Origin: an uncultured Oscillospiraceae bacterium
Lineage (GTDB): Bacteria > Bacillota > Clostridia > Oscillospirales > Oscillospiraceae
Assembly: GCA_944385305.1 (NCBI GenBank)
Contig: CALWWS010000250.1
Coordinates: forward strand, 1 to 17,368
Direction of reading: 5' to 3'
Length of the DNA stretch: 17,368 bases
Numbering within the stretch: the first letter of the stretch is position 1; each line of letters starts with the position of its first letter. The notes beneath the pieces were generated by a model, which saw only the letters and a program-made list of their open reading frames with translations, was not told the DNA's origin and ran no database searches. Shown piece by piece: positions 7,353 to 14,191 of the stretch. The position numbers and the translations under genes are program-made.

Positions 7353-7516
7353 CGTTTTGGTTCCGCCTGGCCGGGCGCCAGGGGTTCAGCGGCACGGGGA
7401 ATAAAATTGACGCAGCCTTCTTCCGCGCAGGGCTGTCCCACGCGGGCGGCGTGATCCAGCTGACAGCAGCCGTCCTGCTGATAGACGCATTGGCTGGTAC
7501 AGGCGATGAGGCTCAA
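7349..7516 (-). CDS. Small Cys-rich DUF1540-like protein
   Basis: A 55-residue frame on the minus strand that begins MSLIACTSQCVYQQDGCC. Its six cysteines (6, 10, 17, 18, 30, 35) follow C-x3-C-x6-CC-x11-C-x4-C, ending in CVNF. This resembles DUF1540 proteins, small clostridial proteins with a C-x3-C...C...C-x4-C-x-F pattern that probably bind metal. Their function is not known to me. The start is TTG 7516, with a GGAG about ten bases upstream and an in-frame TGA four codons before it. The stop TAA overlaps the radA TAG (the bases TTAG serve both). The length and cysteine spacing argue for a real gene rather than an antisense shadow, but no strong promoter was found. Confidence 0.62.
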   Translation of the reverse strand: MSLIACTSQCVYQQDGCCQLDHAARVGQPCAEEGCVNFIPRAAEPLAPGQAEPKR

Positions 7517-7564
7517 AGAACTTCAACTCCAATCGAGGGGAGGTGTCTGGGCGGCTCCTGTATC

Positions 7565-7594
7565 AACTCAACAAAATAAAAATTTTGTTGAGTT
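7565..7594. repeat. Perfect 13-bp AT-rich inverted repeat
   Basis: Arms 7565-7577 (AACTCAACAAAAT) and 7582-7594 are exact reverse complements around AAAA. It lies between the divergent starts of the DUF1540-like gene (7516) and the recombinase (7618), 24 bases before the latter. It is sharply AT-rich against GC-rich surroundings. It could be an operator shared by both genes, a recombination site, or an RNA hairpin in the recombinase leader. It lacks a following U-tract, so it is not called a terminator. Confidence 0.75.
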
Positions 7595-7617
7595 AGAGGG
7601 AGGGCCCGGAGGGAAAA

Positions 7618-8640
7618 TTGGACTACCGGACAGATGCTCCGCCCATTCTGCGGGATTTTCTGGTCTACCACGAGACCATCCAGGGTCACTCCAGAAAAAC
7701 CGTGGATGAATACTTTTTGGATCTGCGCAACTTCTTCCGCTTTATTAAGATTGAAAAAGGTCTGGCACCTCGCAATGCTGAGCTGGACAGCATCTCCATT
7801 GATGACGTGGACTTGGATCTGGCCCGCCGTGTCACTCTCACGGACGTCTACTCTTATATGAGCTATCTCAGCCGCGACCGGGCCAAGCACGCCAACAGCC
7901 CGGACACGGGCTACGGGCTGACGTCTGCCGCCCGGGCCAGAAAGATTGCCGCCATCCGCTCTTTTTACAAGTATCTCTCCAACAAGGCTAAATTAATCGC
8001 GGAAAATCCTATGCAGGATCTGGACGCGCCCAGGTTGAAAAAGTCGCTGCCCCACTACCTGACACTGGATGAGAGTATCCAGTTGCTGGAAGCTGTGGAC
8101 GAGCCCAACCGGGAGCGGGATTACTGCATCTTGACCCTTTTTCTCAACTGCGGAATGCGAATATCTGAACTTGTCAGTTTAAATATAACGGATATCCGCG
8201 GGGAACAGCTGCGGGTGCTGGGCAAGGGCAACAAGGAACGGGTTATTTTCCTCAACGAGGCCTGCCGGCAGGCCATTGACGACTGGCTGGCGGTGCGCAG
8301 CCGCCAGGCGGCGGCGGATCGGAACGCCCTGTTTCTCACCCGCAGGCACACCCGCATGACCACCGATGCGGTGCACTACATGGTCAAGCAGCGGCTGAAG
8401 AAGGCGGGCCTGGACAGCAGCCAGTACTCCAGCCACAAGCTGCGCCACACGGCGGCTACTCTGATGCTGCAAAATGGCGTGGATGTGCGCACCCTTCAGG
8501 AGGTTCTGGGCCATGAGCATCTGAATACCACCCAGATCTACACCCATGTGGACAATGAGAACCTGCGGGCGGCGGCCAAGGCCAACCCCCTTGGAAGGGT
8601 GCGCCGAAAGCAGCGTCAGCGGGAGCCGGAGGAGGGCTAG
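7618..8640 (+). CDS. Tyrosine recombinase, XerC/XerD family
   Basis: A 340-residue site-specific recombinase. The N-terminal SAM-like core-binding domain covers about residues 5-125 (GHSRKTVDEYFLDLRNFFRF is typical). The catalytic domain shows Arg181 (CGMRISEL), Lys203 (LGKGNKERV), His273 and Arg276 (HKLRHT), His299 (LGHEHLNTTQIYTH) and the nucleophile Tyr308. All catalytic residues are intact. Length and motifs fit chromosomal dimer-resolution recombinases or close housekeeping relatives rather than phage integrases, and no phage genes lie nearby. The start is TTG 7618, close behind GGAGGG (7608-7613). A slightly longer insert-rich N-terminus (residues 48-75 and 85-105) exceeds XerD of Escherichia coli (298 residues). 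Its stop shares CTAG with the convergent amidase gene. Which dif site it acts on cannot be seen. Confidence 0.9.
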   Translation: MDYRTDAPPILRDFLVYHETIQGHSRKTVDEYFLDLRNFFRFIKIEKGLAPRNAELDSISIDDVDLDLARRVTLTDVYSYMSYLSRDRAKHANSPDTGYGLTSAARARKIAAIRSFYKYLSNKAKLIAENPMQDLDAPRLKKSLPHYLTLDESIQLLEAVDEPNRERDYCILTLFLNCGMRISELVSLNITDIRGEQLRVLGKGNKERVIFLNEACRQAIDDWLAVRSRQAAADRNALFLTRRHTRMTTDAVHYMVKQRLKKAGLDSSQYSSHKLRHTAATLMLQNGVDVRTLQEVLGHEHLNTTQIYTHVDNENLRAAAKANPLGRVRRKQRQREPEEG

Positions 8641-9167
8641 AAATCTTCCTGGGCGTCCTCCTGGGGATAGACGCCCAGGATATGAAGAAAGCGGATTGCG
8701 GAAAAGGAATAGGTGCGCAGGGGCTTGTAGTCGGTGTCACTGGAGTGGGCGGCCACCAGTACGTTGCTCAGGTTGGGACGCCGGCCTACCCGCACCACCA
8801 CGGCGGTATGGGTAAATGCCGGAGCATTGAAGGCGCGCAGCTGGACAAAGTCTCCCGGCTGCATCTGGGCCAGGACTGCCTCCTGGGCAAAGGGGCCGGC
8901 GCTCTGGTCGTTGCGGATGAGATAGCGATAGAAATAATCCACACCGGTCCACGCGGGGGCCTTTTGATTGGCGTCAATATAGTACCAGCCGTAGTCCGGG
9001 GTGAAGTTCATCACCCCCGCGCCGGCGTAAAGGCACTGGGAGGCGAAATTGGTGCAGTCGCCCCCGATCTCGTTGTAGTCGTAGTAGATGGGATTGCGCC
9101 GGTATGCCCAGGCGTGGGCGTAGGCCACCGCCGCCCGGCGGTCATATGGAAGCGGAGTGCGGGCCAT
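8637..9167 (-). CDS. Amidase_6-type (putative peptidase/amidase) domain protein
   Basis: A 176-residue protein that is almost entirely one domain of the Amidase_6 family (PF12671), with a papain/NlpC-like fold. The core GGDCTNFASQCLYAGAG (35-51) carries the likely nucleophile Cys38. His120 (FTHTAVV) and His141 (VAAHSSDTD) are candidate partners, and the C-terminal IRFLHILG segment is typical. The start YDRRAAVAYAHAWA is also standard. No signal peptide is present, which fits a mother-cell or cytosolic protein, or export by another route. Its physiological role in Clostridia is not established to my knowledge. The start at 9167 has GGGGGAGGAG upstream. It is convergent with the recombinase, sharing the stop tetranucleotide CTAG, with no hairpin terminator between them. 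Confidence 0.85.
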   Translation of the reverse strand: MARTPLPYDRRAAVAYAHAWAYRRNPIYYDYNEIGGDCTNFASQCLYAGAGVMNFTPDYGWYYIDANQKAPAWTGVDYFYRYLIRNDQSAGPFAQEAVLAQMQPGDFVQLRAFNAPAFTHTAVVVRVGRRPNLSNVLVAAHSSDTDYKPLRTYSFSAIRFLHILGVYPQEDAQEDF

Positions 9168-9196
9168 AGTGTGCTCCTCCCCCTTTCTTGTTTGAC

Positions 9197-9214
9197 AGGA
9201 TACCGTATCCTATG
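9197..9214 (-). promoter_or_regulatory. Possible sigma-K-like -10 and 15-bp dyad before the Amidase_6 gene
   Basis: On the minus strand CATAGGATA (9206-9214) matches the sigma-K -10 consensus CATAnnnTA. It overlaps a perfect dyad, AGGATAC-C-GTATCCT (9197-9211). No AC-type -35 is visible at the expected distance, so neither a promoter nor an operator is proven. Confidence 0.3.
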
Positions 9215-9241
9215 ACCTGCCTGCCACCTGCGCCACAAGGA

Positions 9242-9278
9242 TACAAAAAAGGAGAGGGTCTCCCCTCTCCTTTTTGTG
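9242..9278 (-). terminator. Intrinsic terminator of fba
   Basis: A GGAGAGGG/CCCTCTCC stem with a four-base loop, extended by A-T pairs on both sides (9246-9275), ends in TTTTTTGT on the minus strand. It begins about 15 bases after the fba stop. The plus strand also has a T-run, but no plus-strand gene ends here. Confidence 0.9.
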
Positions 9279-9290
9279 TCTGTTCTGTTT

Positions 9291-10256
9291 TTAGGCCTTG
9301 CCGTCGCAGCCCAGCACGTTGATGAGCTTGTGCTTCACCAGCTCCTTGATATTGGCCCGGGCGGGCTTGAGGTACTGCCGGGGGTCAAAATCAGAGGGAT
9401 GATCGTTGAAGTACTTACGGATGGTACCGGTCATGGCCAGGCGCAGGTCGGAGTCAATGTTGATCTTGCACACAGCGCCGCGGGCGGCCTGACGAAGCTG
9501 CTCCTCGGGAATGCCGACAGCGTCGGGCATTTTGCCGCCGTTCTCGTTGATCATCTTCACATACTCCTGGGGCACGGAAGAGGAACCATGGAGCACGATG
9601 GGGAAGCCGGGAAGGCGCCTGACTACCTCATCCAGAATGTCAAAGCGCAGGGGCGGGGGAACCAGCTCGCCCTTCTCGTTGCGGGTGCACTGGGCGGCGG
9701 TGAACTTGTAGGCGCCGTGGCTGGTGCCGATGGCAATGGCCAGGGAGTCACAGCCGGTCTTGGAGACGAACTCCTCCACCTCTTCCGGGCGGGTGTAGTG
9801 AGAGTCGGCGGCGGAGACATTGACCTCGTCCTCCACGCCGGCCAGAGCGCCCAGCTCAGCCTCCACCACTACGCCGCGGTCGTGGGCGTATTCTACCACC
9901 TTCTTGGTGATCTCAATATTCTCGGCGAAGGGCTTGGAAGAGGCGTCGATCATCACGGAGGTAAAGCCGCCGTCGATGCAGCTCTTACACACCTCGAAAT
10001 TGTCGCCGTGGTCCAGGTGCAGGCAGATGGGCAGGCCGGTCTCAATGATGGCGGCCTCCACCAGCTTGATCAGATAGGTATGGTTTGCGTAGGCCCGGGC
10101 GCCCTTGGAAACCTGGAGAATCAGGGGAGCGTTGACCTCCTTGGCGGCCTCCGTAATGCCCTGCACAATCTCCATGTTATTGACATTGAACGCACCAATG
10201 GCGTAACCGCCCTTGTAGGCCTTCTCAAACATCTCTTTGGTGGTAACCAGCGGCAT
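9291..10256 (-). CDS. fba: Class II fructose-1,6-bisphosphate aldolase
   Basis: This cytosolic glycolytic enzyme splits fructose-1,6-bisphosphate into glyceraldehyde-3-phosphate and dihydroxyacetone phosphate. The 321 residues show the class II zinc and catalytic motifs: LHLDHGD (79-85, with Asp82 and His83), VEAELGALAG (131-140, Glu134), AIGTSHGAYK (175-184, His180), VLHGSS (221-226, His223) and the phosphate-binding NIDSD (266-270). The loop order fits the type B subgroup common in Firmicutes. ATG 10256 has AAAGGAG about ten bases upstream. It diverges from the PPi-type phosphofructokinase gene, which makes its substrate. The two promoters overlap, so control is probably joint. Confidence 0.96.
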   Translation of the reverse strand: MPLVTTKEMFEKAYKGGYAIGAFNVNNMEIVQGITEAAKEVNAPLILQVSKGARAYANHTYLIKLVEAAIIETGLPICLHLDHGDNFEVCKSCIDGGFTSVMIDASSKPFAENIEITKKVVEYAHDRGVVVEAELGALAGVEDEVNVSAADSHYTRPEEVEEFVSKTGCDSLAIAIGTSHGAYKFTAAQCTRNEKGELVPPPLRFDILDEVVRRLPGFPIVLHGSSSVPQEYVKMINENGGKMPDAVGIPEEQLRQAARGAVCKINIDSDLRLAMTGTIRKYFNDHPSDFDPRQYLKPARANIKELVKHKLINVLGCDGKA

Positions 10257-10289
10257 ATGCCTTCAGCTCCTTTCCATTTTTACTCCACC

Positions 10290-10318
10290 ATTTTAACAGT
10301 TATCATTGATAATTTCAA
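10290..10318 (-). promoter_or_regulatory. Promoter of fba
   Basis: On the minus strand TTGAAA (10313-10318), a 17-base spacer and TAAAAT (10290-10295) each match the vegetative consensus at five of six positions. Its -35 lies next to and past the -35 of the opposing pfp promoter, so the two occupy overlapping DNA. Confidence 0.8.
10300..10312. promoter_or_regulatory. 13-bp dyad between the fba and pfp promoters
   Basis: TTATCA-T-TGATAA is a perfect odd-centred palindrome. It covers the -35 of the pfp promoter and the spacer of the fba promoter, so a protein bound here could affect both genes. The regulator is unknown. Confidence 0.4.
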
Positions 10319-10334
10319 GAGGACATGATATGAT
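10306..10334 (+). promoter_or_regulatory. Promoter of the PPi-type phosphofructokinase gene
   Basis: TTGATA (10306-10311), a 17-base spacer and TATGAT (10329-10334) each match the consensus at five of six positions. The predicted start is near 10341, giving a leader of about 55 bases that contains the Rex-like site. Confidence 0.8.
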
Positions 10335-10355
10335 ATTTAAGCAGATTTCGCGATA

Positions 10356-10373
10356 TTGTTAAATTCTTATCAA
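10356..10373. promoter_or_regulatory. Candidate Rex operator (redox control)
   Basis: TTGTTAAATTCTTATCAA matches the clostridial Rex consensus TTGTTAAnnnnTTAACAA at 13 of its 14 specified positions. It lies just downstream of the predicted pfp start, where a bound repressor would block elongation. Rex releases DNA when NADH is high. No rex gene is in the window, so the assignment rests on the motif alone. Confidence 0.55.
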
Positions 10374-10395
10374 AGAGAGGACGAGGTGGCATACA

Positions 10396-11646
10396 ATGAG
10401 CGAGTTAAAGGGCACCTGTATTGTTGGTCAGTCCGGCGGACCGACTGCTGTTATCAACTCCAGTATCCTGGGCGTTATCCGCACGGCTCTGGACGCCGAC
10501 TGCATTACCAGAGTACTGGGCGCGGCGCACGGGATCAAGGGTGTGCTGGACGATAAGCTGTACGATATGGGCGTGGAGGACGCGGCTGAGCTGGAGCTGC
10601 TGAAGTACACCCCCTCCTCCGCCCTGGGCTCCTGCCGGTACAAGCTGGCCGACCCCGATGTGGACGAGACCGACTACAAGCGGATTTTGGAGATCTTCAA
10701 GAAGTACGATGTGCGCTACTTCTTCTATAACGGCGGCAACGACTCCATGGACACCTGCAACAAGATCTCCAAGTATATGCAGAAGGTTGGCTATGAGTGT
10801 CGCATCATGGGCGTGCCCAAGACCATTGACAACGACCTGAACGGCACCGATCACTGCCCTGGCTTCGGCAGCGCGGCCAAGTTTATCGCCACCACCTGCA
10901 TGGAGGTACACCGGGACGCCCATGTGTACGACAACGGCATGATTACCGTTATCGAGATTATGGGCCGCCACGCCGGCTGGCTGGCCGGTGCCGCTGGACT
11001 GGCTACCTGGGCGGGCTACGGGCCGGATCTCATCTACCTGCCCGAGGTGGACTTTGACATGGATCAGTTCCTCAAGGACGTCAGCGACATCTACAACCGC
11101 ACCGGCAAGTGCATGGTGGCGGTGTCTGAGGGCATCCACTACGCTGACGGCACCTTCGTGTCCGAGGCCAAGACTTCTGCCACCGACGGCTTTGGCCACG
11201 CTCAGCTGGGCGGTCTGGCCACCATGCTGGCCGAAGTGGTGAAGAAGCAGACCGGCGCCAAGGTGCGGGGCATTGAGCTCTCCCTGCTTCAGCGCTGCGC
11301 CTCCCACGTCGCCTCCAAGACCGACATTGACGAGGCTTTTATGGCCGGCAAGGCCGCCGTGGAGGCCGCTGTCTCCGGCGTTACCGACAAGATGGTGGCC
11401 TTCCAGTGCACCAGAGAGGGTGGCAAGTACACCTGCCAGACCGTCCTCCAGCCTCTGGATATTGTGGCCAACTTTGAGAAGAAGGTGCCCCGCGAGTGGA
11501 TCAACGCCGCAGGCAACGGTATTGAGCAGCCCTTCGTTGACTATGCTCTTCCCCTGATCCAGGGTGCTCCCGGAACCCCCAAGAGCAGCGAGCTTCCCCG
11601 CTTCGCCGCCCTGAAAAAGGTGTTTACCACTGAGATTGACCAGTAA
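10396..11646 (+). CDS. pfp: 6-phosphofructokinase, PPi-dependent type
   Basis: This enzyme phosphorylates fructose-6-phosphate to fructose-1,6-bisphosphate, probably with pyrophosphate. At 416 residues it is longer than bacterial ATP-type PFK (about 320). Key motifs are GQSGGPTAVIN (11-21), NGGNDSMDT (112-120), PKTIDND (141-147) and MGRHAGW (189-195). ATP enzymes carry GGDG and PGTIDND. The bulky residue after GG(N/D)D and the lysine in PKTIDND are the established marks of PPi use, so the donor is inferred from these. The PPi reaction is reversible and saves ATP, a benefit to a fermenting anaerobe. ATG 10396 follows GAGGTGG at six bases. It is divergent from fba and convergent with the ATP-type pfkA. 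Confidence 0.9.
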   Translation: MSELKGTCIVGQSGGPTAVINSSILGVIRTALDADCITRVLGAAHGIKGVLDDKLYDMGVEDAAELELLKYTPSSALGSCRYKLADPDVDETDYKRILEIFKKYDVRYFFYNGGNDSMDTCNKISKYMQKVGYECRIMGVPKTIDNDLNGTDHCPGFGSAAKFIATTCMEVHRDAHVYDNGMITVIEIMGRHAGWLAGAAGLATWAGYGPDLIYLPEVDFDMDQFLKDVSDIYNRTGKCMVAVSEGIHYADGTFVSEAKTSATDGFGHAQLGGLATMLAEVVKKQTGAKVRGIELSLLQRCASHVASKTDIDEAFMAGKAAVEAAVSGVTDKMVAFQCTREGGKYTCQTVLQPLDIVANFEKKVPREWINAAGNGIEQPFVDYALPLIQGAPGTPKSSELPRFAALKKVFTTEIDQ

Positions 11647-11655
11647 GCATACAGC

Positions 11656-11693
11656 AAAAACGAGGGCAGACGCGATGTCTGCCCTCGTTTTTT
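11656..11693. terminator. Bidirectional terminator between pfp and pfkA
   Basis: An 11-bp perfect stem (11661-11671 with 11677-11687, loop GCGAT) is followed by TTTTTT on the plus strand and TTTTTGCTG on the minus strand. It serves both convergent phosphofructokinase genes. The pfkA stop codon lies inside the plus-strand T-run. Confidence 0.93.
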
Positions 11694-12675
11694 ATTCCTG
11701 TACTCCAGTCAATGCACGCATAAGGGTGTAGGTTTGCTCATCCAGCCCCTTCTTCATACTCAGAGCTTCAGTAATATCGTAGTCCACATAAGTATCGCCC
11801 TGGAGGGCCACTACTCGACAGGTTTTTCCTGCAGCCAGCAGACGAACAGCCTCATATCCCATATAGGCGGCCACGGTTCTGTCCCGGGCGGTGGGTGATC
11901 CGCCCCGCTGGACATGGCCCAGCACGGTGACCCGAGTATCCAGGGAGGTGGCTTCCATAATCTTTTCCGCCACCTGGTAGGCGCTGCCCACCCCCTCGGC
12001 CACAATGATCATGAAATGGGTGCGCCCGCCCAGCCGGGCCCGGCGGATTGGTTCAATCACGTCCCGCTCATAGTCTACTTTCTTTTCAGGCACCAGCACC
12101 GCCGTAGCGCCGCAGGAAATTCCCACATTGAGCGCCAGGTGGCCTGCCCGGTGTCCCATGACCTCCACCACGGAGCACCGCTCGTGGGCCTGCATGGTGT
12201 CCCGCAGCCGGTCAATGGACTCCAGAGCGGTGTTGCACGCTGTATCATAGCCGATGGTGTAGCTGGTACAGGCAATGTCATTGTCAATGGTACCCGGAAT
12301 CCCAACCACCGAGATACCGTGCTTGGCCAGGGCCAGAAGACCGTTAAAGGTGCCGTCCCCGCCAATACCAACAACGGCATCCAGCCCCAGCAGTTTGCAG
12401 GTGGCAATGGCCTTCTTCTGTCCCTCCTCAGTCTTGAACTCCTCGCTGCGGGCGGAGTAGAGTATGGTGCCTCCCCGGCGGGTAATGTCGCTGACACTCT
12501 CAAAGTCCAGCTTGGCGATATCCCCGTTGATGAGGCCGTGATAGCCCCGCTGGATGCCTACACACTCGATGCCCATATGCTGGGAGGTTCTCACCACGGA
12601 GCGAATGGCGGCGTTCATGCCGGGGGCGTCTCCCCCGCTGGTAAATACGCCAATCCGGTGTACTGCATTTTCCAT
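11692..12675 (-). CDS. pfkA: ATP-dependent 6-phosphofructokinase
   Basis: At 327 residues this is the normal bacterial ATP-PFK length. TSGGDAPGMN (12-21), GGDGT (105-109), PGTIDND (127-133) and VMGHRAGH (172-179) are present. The glycines in GGDG and PGTIDND are those of ATP-using enzymes, in contrast to the facing paralogue at 10396. It catalyses the committed glycolytic step and is usually allosterically controlled, for example by ADP or PEP. ATG 12675 has GGAGG about ten bases upstream. It begins 45 bases after purB on the same strand with no terminator or clear promoter between, so purB-pfkA is probably one transcript. In many Firmicutes pfkA pairs with pyk, which is not seen here. Confidence 0.95.
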   Translation of the reverse strand: MENAVHRIGVFTSGGDAPGMNAAIRSVVRTSQHMGIECVGIQRGYHGLINGDIAKLDFESVSDITRRGGTILYSARSEEFKTEEGQKKAIATCKLLGLDAVVGIGGDGTFNGLLALAKHGISVVGIPGTIDNDIACTSYTIGYDTACNTALESIDRLRDTMQAHERCSVVEVMGHRAGHLALNVGISCGATAVLVPEKKVDYERDVIEPIRRARLGGRTHFMIIVAEGVGSAYQVAEKIMEATSLDTRVTVLGHVQRGGSPTARDRTVAAYMGYEAVRLLAAGKTCRVVALQGDTYVDYDITEALSMKKGLDEQTYTLMRALTGVQE

Positions 12676-12720
12676 CGTCTTTTGCCCTCCTCCATATATA
12701 AAAAGGCATATCTGATTTGA

Positions 12721-14154
12721 TTACACCGTCAGCTCGGTCTCCTTCCCCTCCAGGGCCTGGGCGTACTGCTTGAGTACGGGTGCCACGCAGGCGCTGAGGA
12801 ACTCCTCCACCTGCTGGGGGCAGCGGCCGATATAGCGGGCGGGCTCCAGATGGGCGGTGAGCTCTTCCCTGCTCATGCCGAACATGGGATCCTCCGCAAT
12901 AAGGTCAATGAGGTTGTTGGGCAGCCCCTTGTCCTTCACATTGCTGCCCGCCGCCAGGGAGTGGACCCGGATGCGCTCGTGGAGCTCCTGCCGGTTGCCG
13001 CCCCGCTTTACCGCGTCCATCATGATGTTCTCGCTGGCCATGAAGGGCAGCTCCTCCAGCACGTGGCGCTCAATCACCTTCTCGTGTACCACCAGGCCGC
13101 CCGCCACATTGGCGTAGATGTTCAGGATGGCATCCACCGCCAAAAAAGCCTCGGGCACGGACAGACGCTTGTTGGCAGAGTCGTCCAGGGTGCGCTCAAA
13201 CCACTGGCTGGCCGCCGTAACAGCGGGATTCATAGCGTCTGCCATCACATAGCGGGCCAGAGCGCAGATCCGCTCACAGCGCATGGGGTTGCGCTTGTAG
13301 GGCATGGCGGAAGAGCCGATCTGGTTTTTTTCAAAGGGCTCCTCCACCTCCTTGAGGTGGCACAGCAGACGCAGGTCGGTGGCAAACTTGCTGGCCGACT
13401 GGGCAATGCCGGACAGGGTGTTCAGCACTCCGCTGTCCACCTTTCTGGAGTAGGTCTGGCCGGAGACAGGTACCGAGGAGGAAAAGCCCATCTCTGCGGC
13501 GATCTTCTCGTCCAGCTGCCTGCACTTGTCGTGATCCCCTTCAAACAGCTCCAGGAAGGAGGCCTGGGTGCCGGTGGTGCCCTTGCAGCCCAGCAACTGG
13601 AGAGAGCTGATGCGGTAGTTGACCTCGTCCAGGTCCATGAGCAGTTCGTTGATCCACAGGGTAGCCCGCTTGCCCACGGTGACCAGCTGGGCGGGCTGGA
13701 AGTGGGTAAAGCCCAGGGTGGGCAGGGCCTTATAACGCCCGGCAAAGTCCGACAGGTGGCCGATAACCCGTACCAGCTTGTCCCGCACCAGAAGCAGGGC
13801 CTCCCGCATGAGAATCACATCGGTGTTGTCCCCCACATAGCAGCTGGTGGCTCCCAGGTGGATGATAGGCATGGCATTGGGACAGGCCTCGCCGAAGGTG
13901 TGGACATGGGCCATCACATCGTGGCGCAGCTTCTTCTCGTACTGGGCGGCCTTCTCGTAGTCGATGTCGTCCAGGTGGGCCTCCATCTCCGCAATCTGCG
14001 CCTGGGTAACAGGCAGGCCCAGCTCCATCTCCGCCCTGGCAAGGGCTACCCACAGGCGCCGCCAGGTGGAGAACTTCTTATCGGGGGAGAAGATAAACTG
14101 CATCTCATCGCTGGCATAGCGGGAAGACAGCGGGCTCTCATAGCGATTATTCAT
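12721..14154 (-). CDS. purB: Adenylosuccinate lyase
   Basis: This enzyme of the fumarase/aspartase superfamily removes fumarate at two purine steps: SAICAR to AICAR, and adenylosuccinate to AMP. The 477 residues include HLGATSCYVGDNTD (99-112), GFTHFQPAQLVTVGKR (148-163, with the acid/base candidate His151) and the family signature GSSAMPYKRNP (280-290), which carries the catalytic serine loop. The start ATG 14154 has GGAGG about ten bases upstream. A terminator separates it from the aminotransferase gene on the same strand, so it needs its own promoter in the 47-base gap, where only a weak TTGTTT-17-TATTCT is visible. No purine riboswitch is seen. It lies upstream of pfkA, an unusual pairing since other pur genes are absent here. 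Confidence 0.96.
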   Translation of the reverse strand: MNNRYESPLSSRYASDEMQFIFSPDKKFSTWRRLWVALARAEMELGLPVTQAQIAEMEAHLDDIDYEKAAQYEKKLRHDVMAHVHTFGEACPNAMPIIHLGATSCYVGDNTDVILMREALLLVRDKLVRVIGHLSDFAGRYKALPTLGFTHFQPAQLVTVGKRATLWINELLMDLDEVNYRISSLQLLGCKGTTGTQASFLELFEGDHDKCRQLDEKIAAEMGFSSSVPVSGQTYSRKVDSGVLNTLSGIAQSASKFATDLRLLCHLKEVEEPFEKNQIGSSAMPYKRNPMRCERICALARYVMADAMNPAVTAASQWFERTLDDSANKRLSVPEAFLAVDAILNIYANVAGGLVVHEKVIERHVLEELPFMASENIMMDAVKRGGNRQELHERIRVHSLAAGSNVKDKGLPNNLIDLIAEDPMFGMSREELTAHLEPARYIGRCPQQVEEFLSACVAPVLKQYAQALEGKETELTV

Positions 14155-14191
14155 AACGGCCAGACCTCCAAGCGAATTTCTTATCTAGAAT

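Noticed and set aside
7565..7594. The AT-rich inverted repeat as a dif site for the adjacent recombinase
   Set aside because: It lacks the 28-bp dif layout, with two 11-bp arms around a 6-bp centre and TTATGTTAAA-like half sites, so it is listed only as an inverted repeat.
7618..8640. A prophage or integrative element integrase
   Set aside because: The recombinase has no neighbouring phage, plasmid, excisionase or tRNA gene, and base composition is like its surroundings. It reads as a housekeeping Xer-type enzyme.
9276..10328. A 350-codon plus-strand frame opposite fba
   Set aside because: It is the mirror frame of fba and even runs through the fba terminator and promoter. No initiation signal was found.
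10405..11307. A 300-codon minus-strand frame opposite pfp
   Set aside because: It is antisense to a clear phosphofructokinase and has no domain motif or ribosome site.
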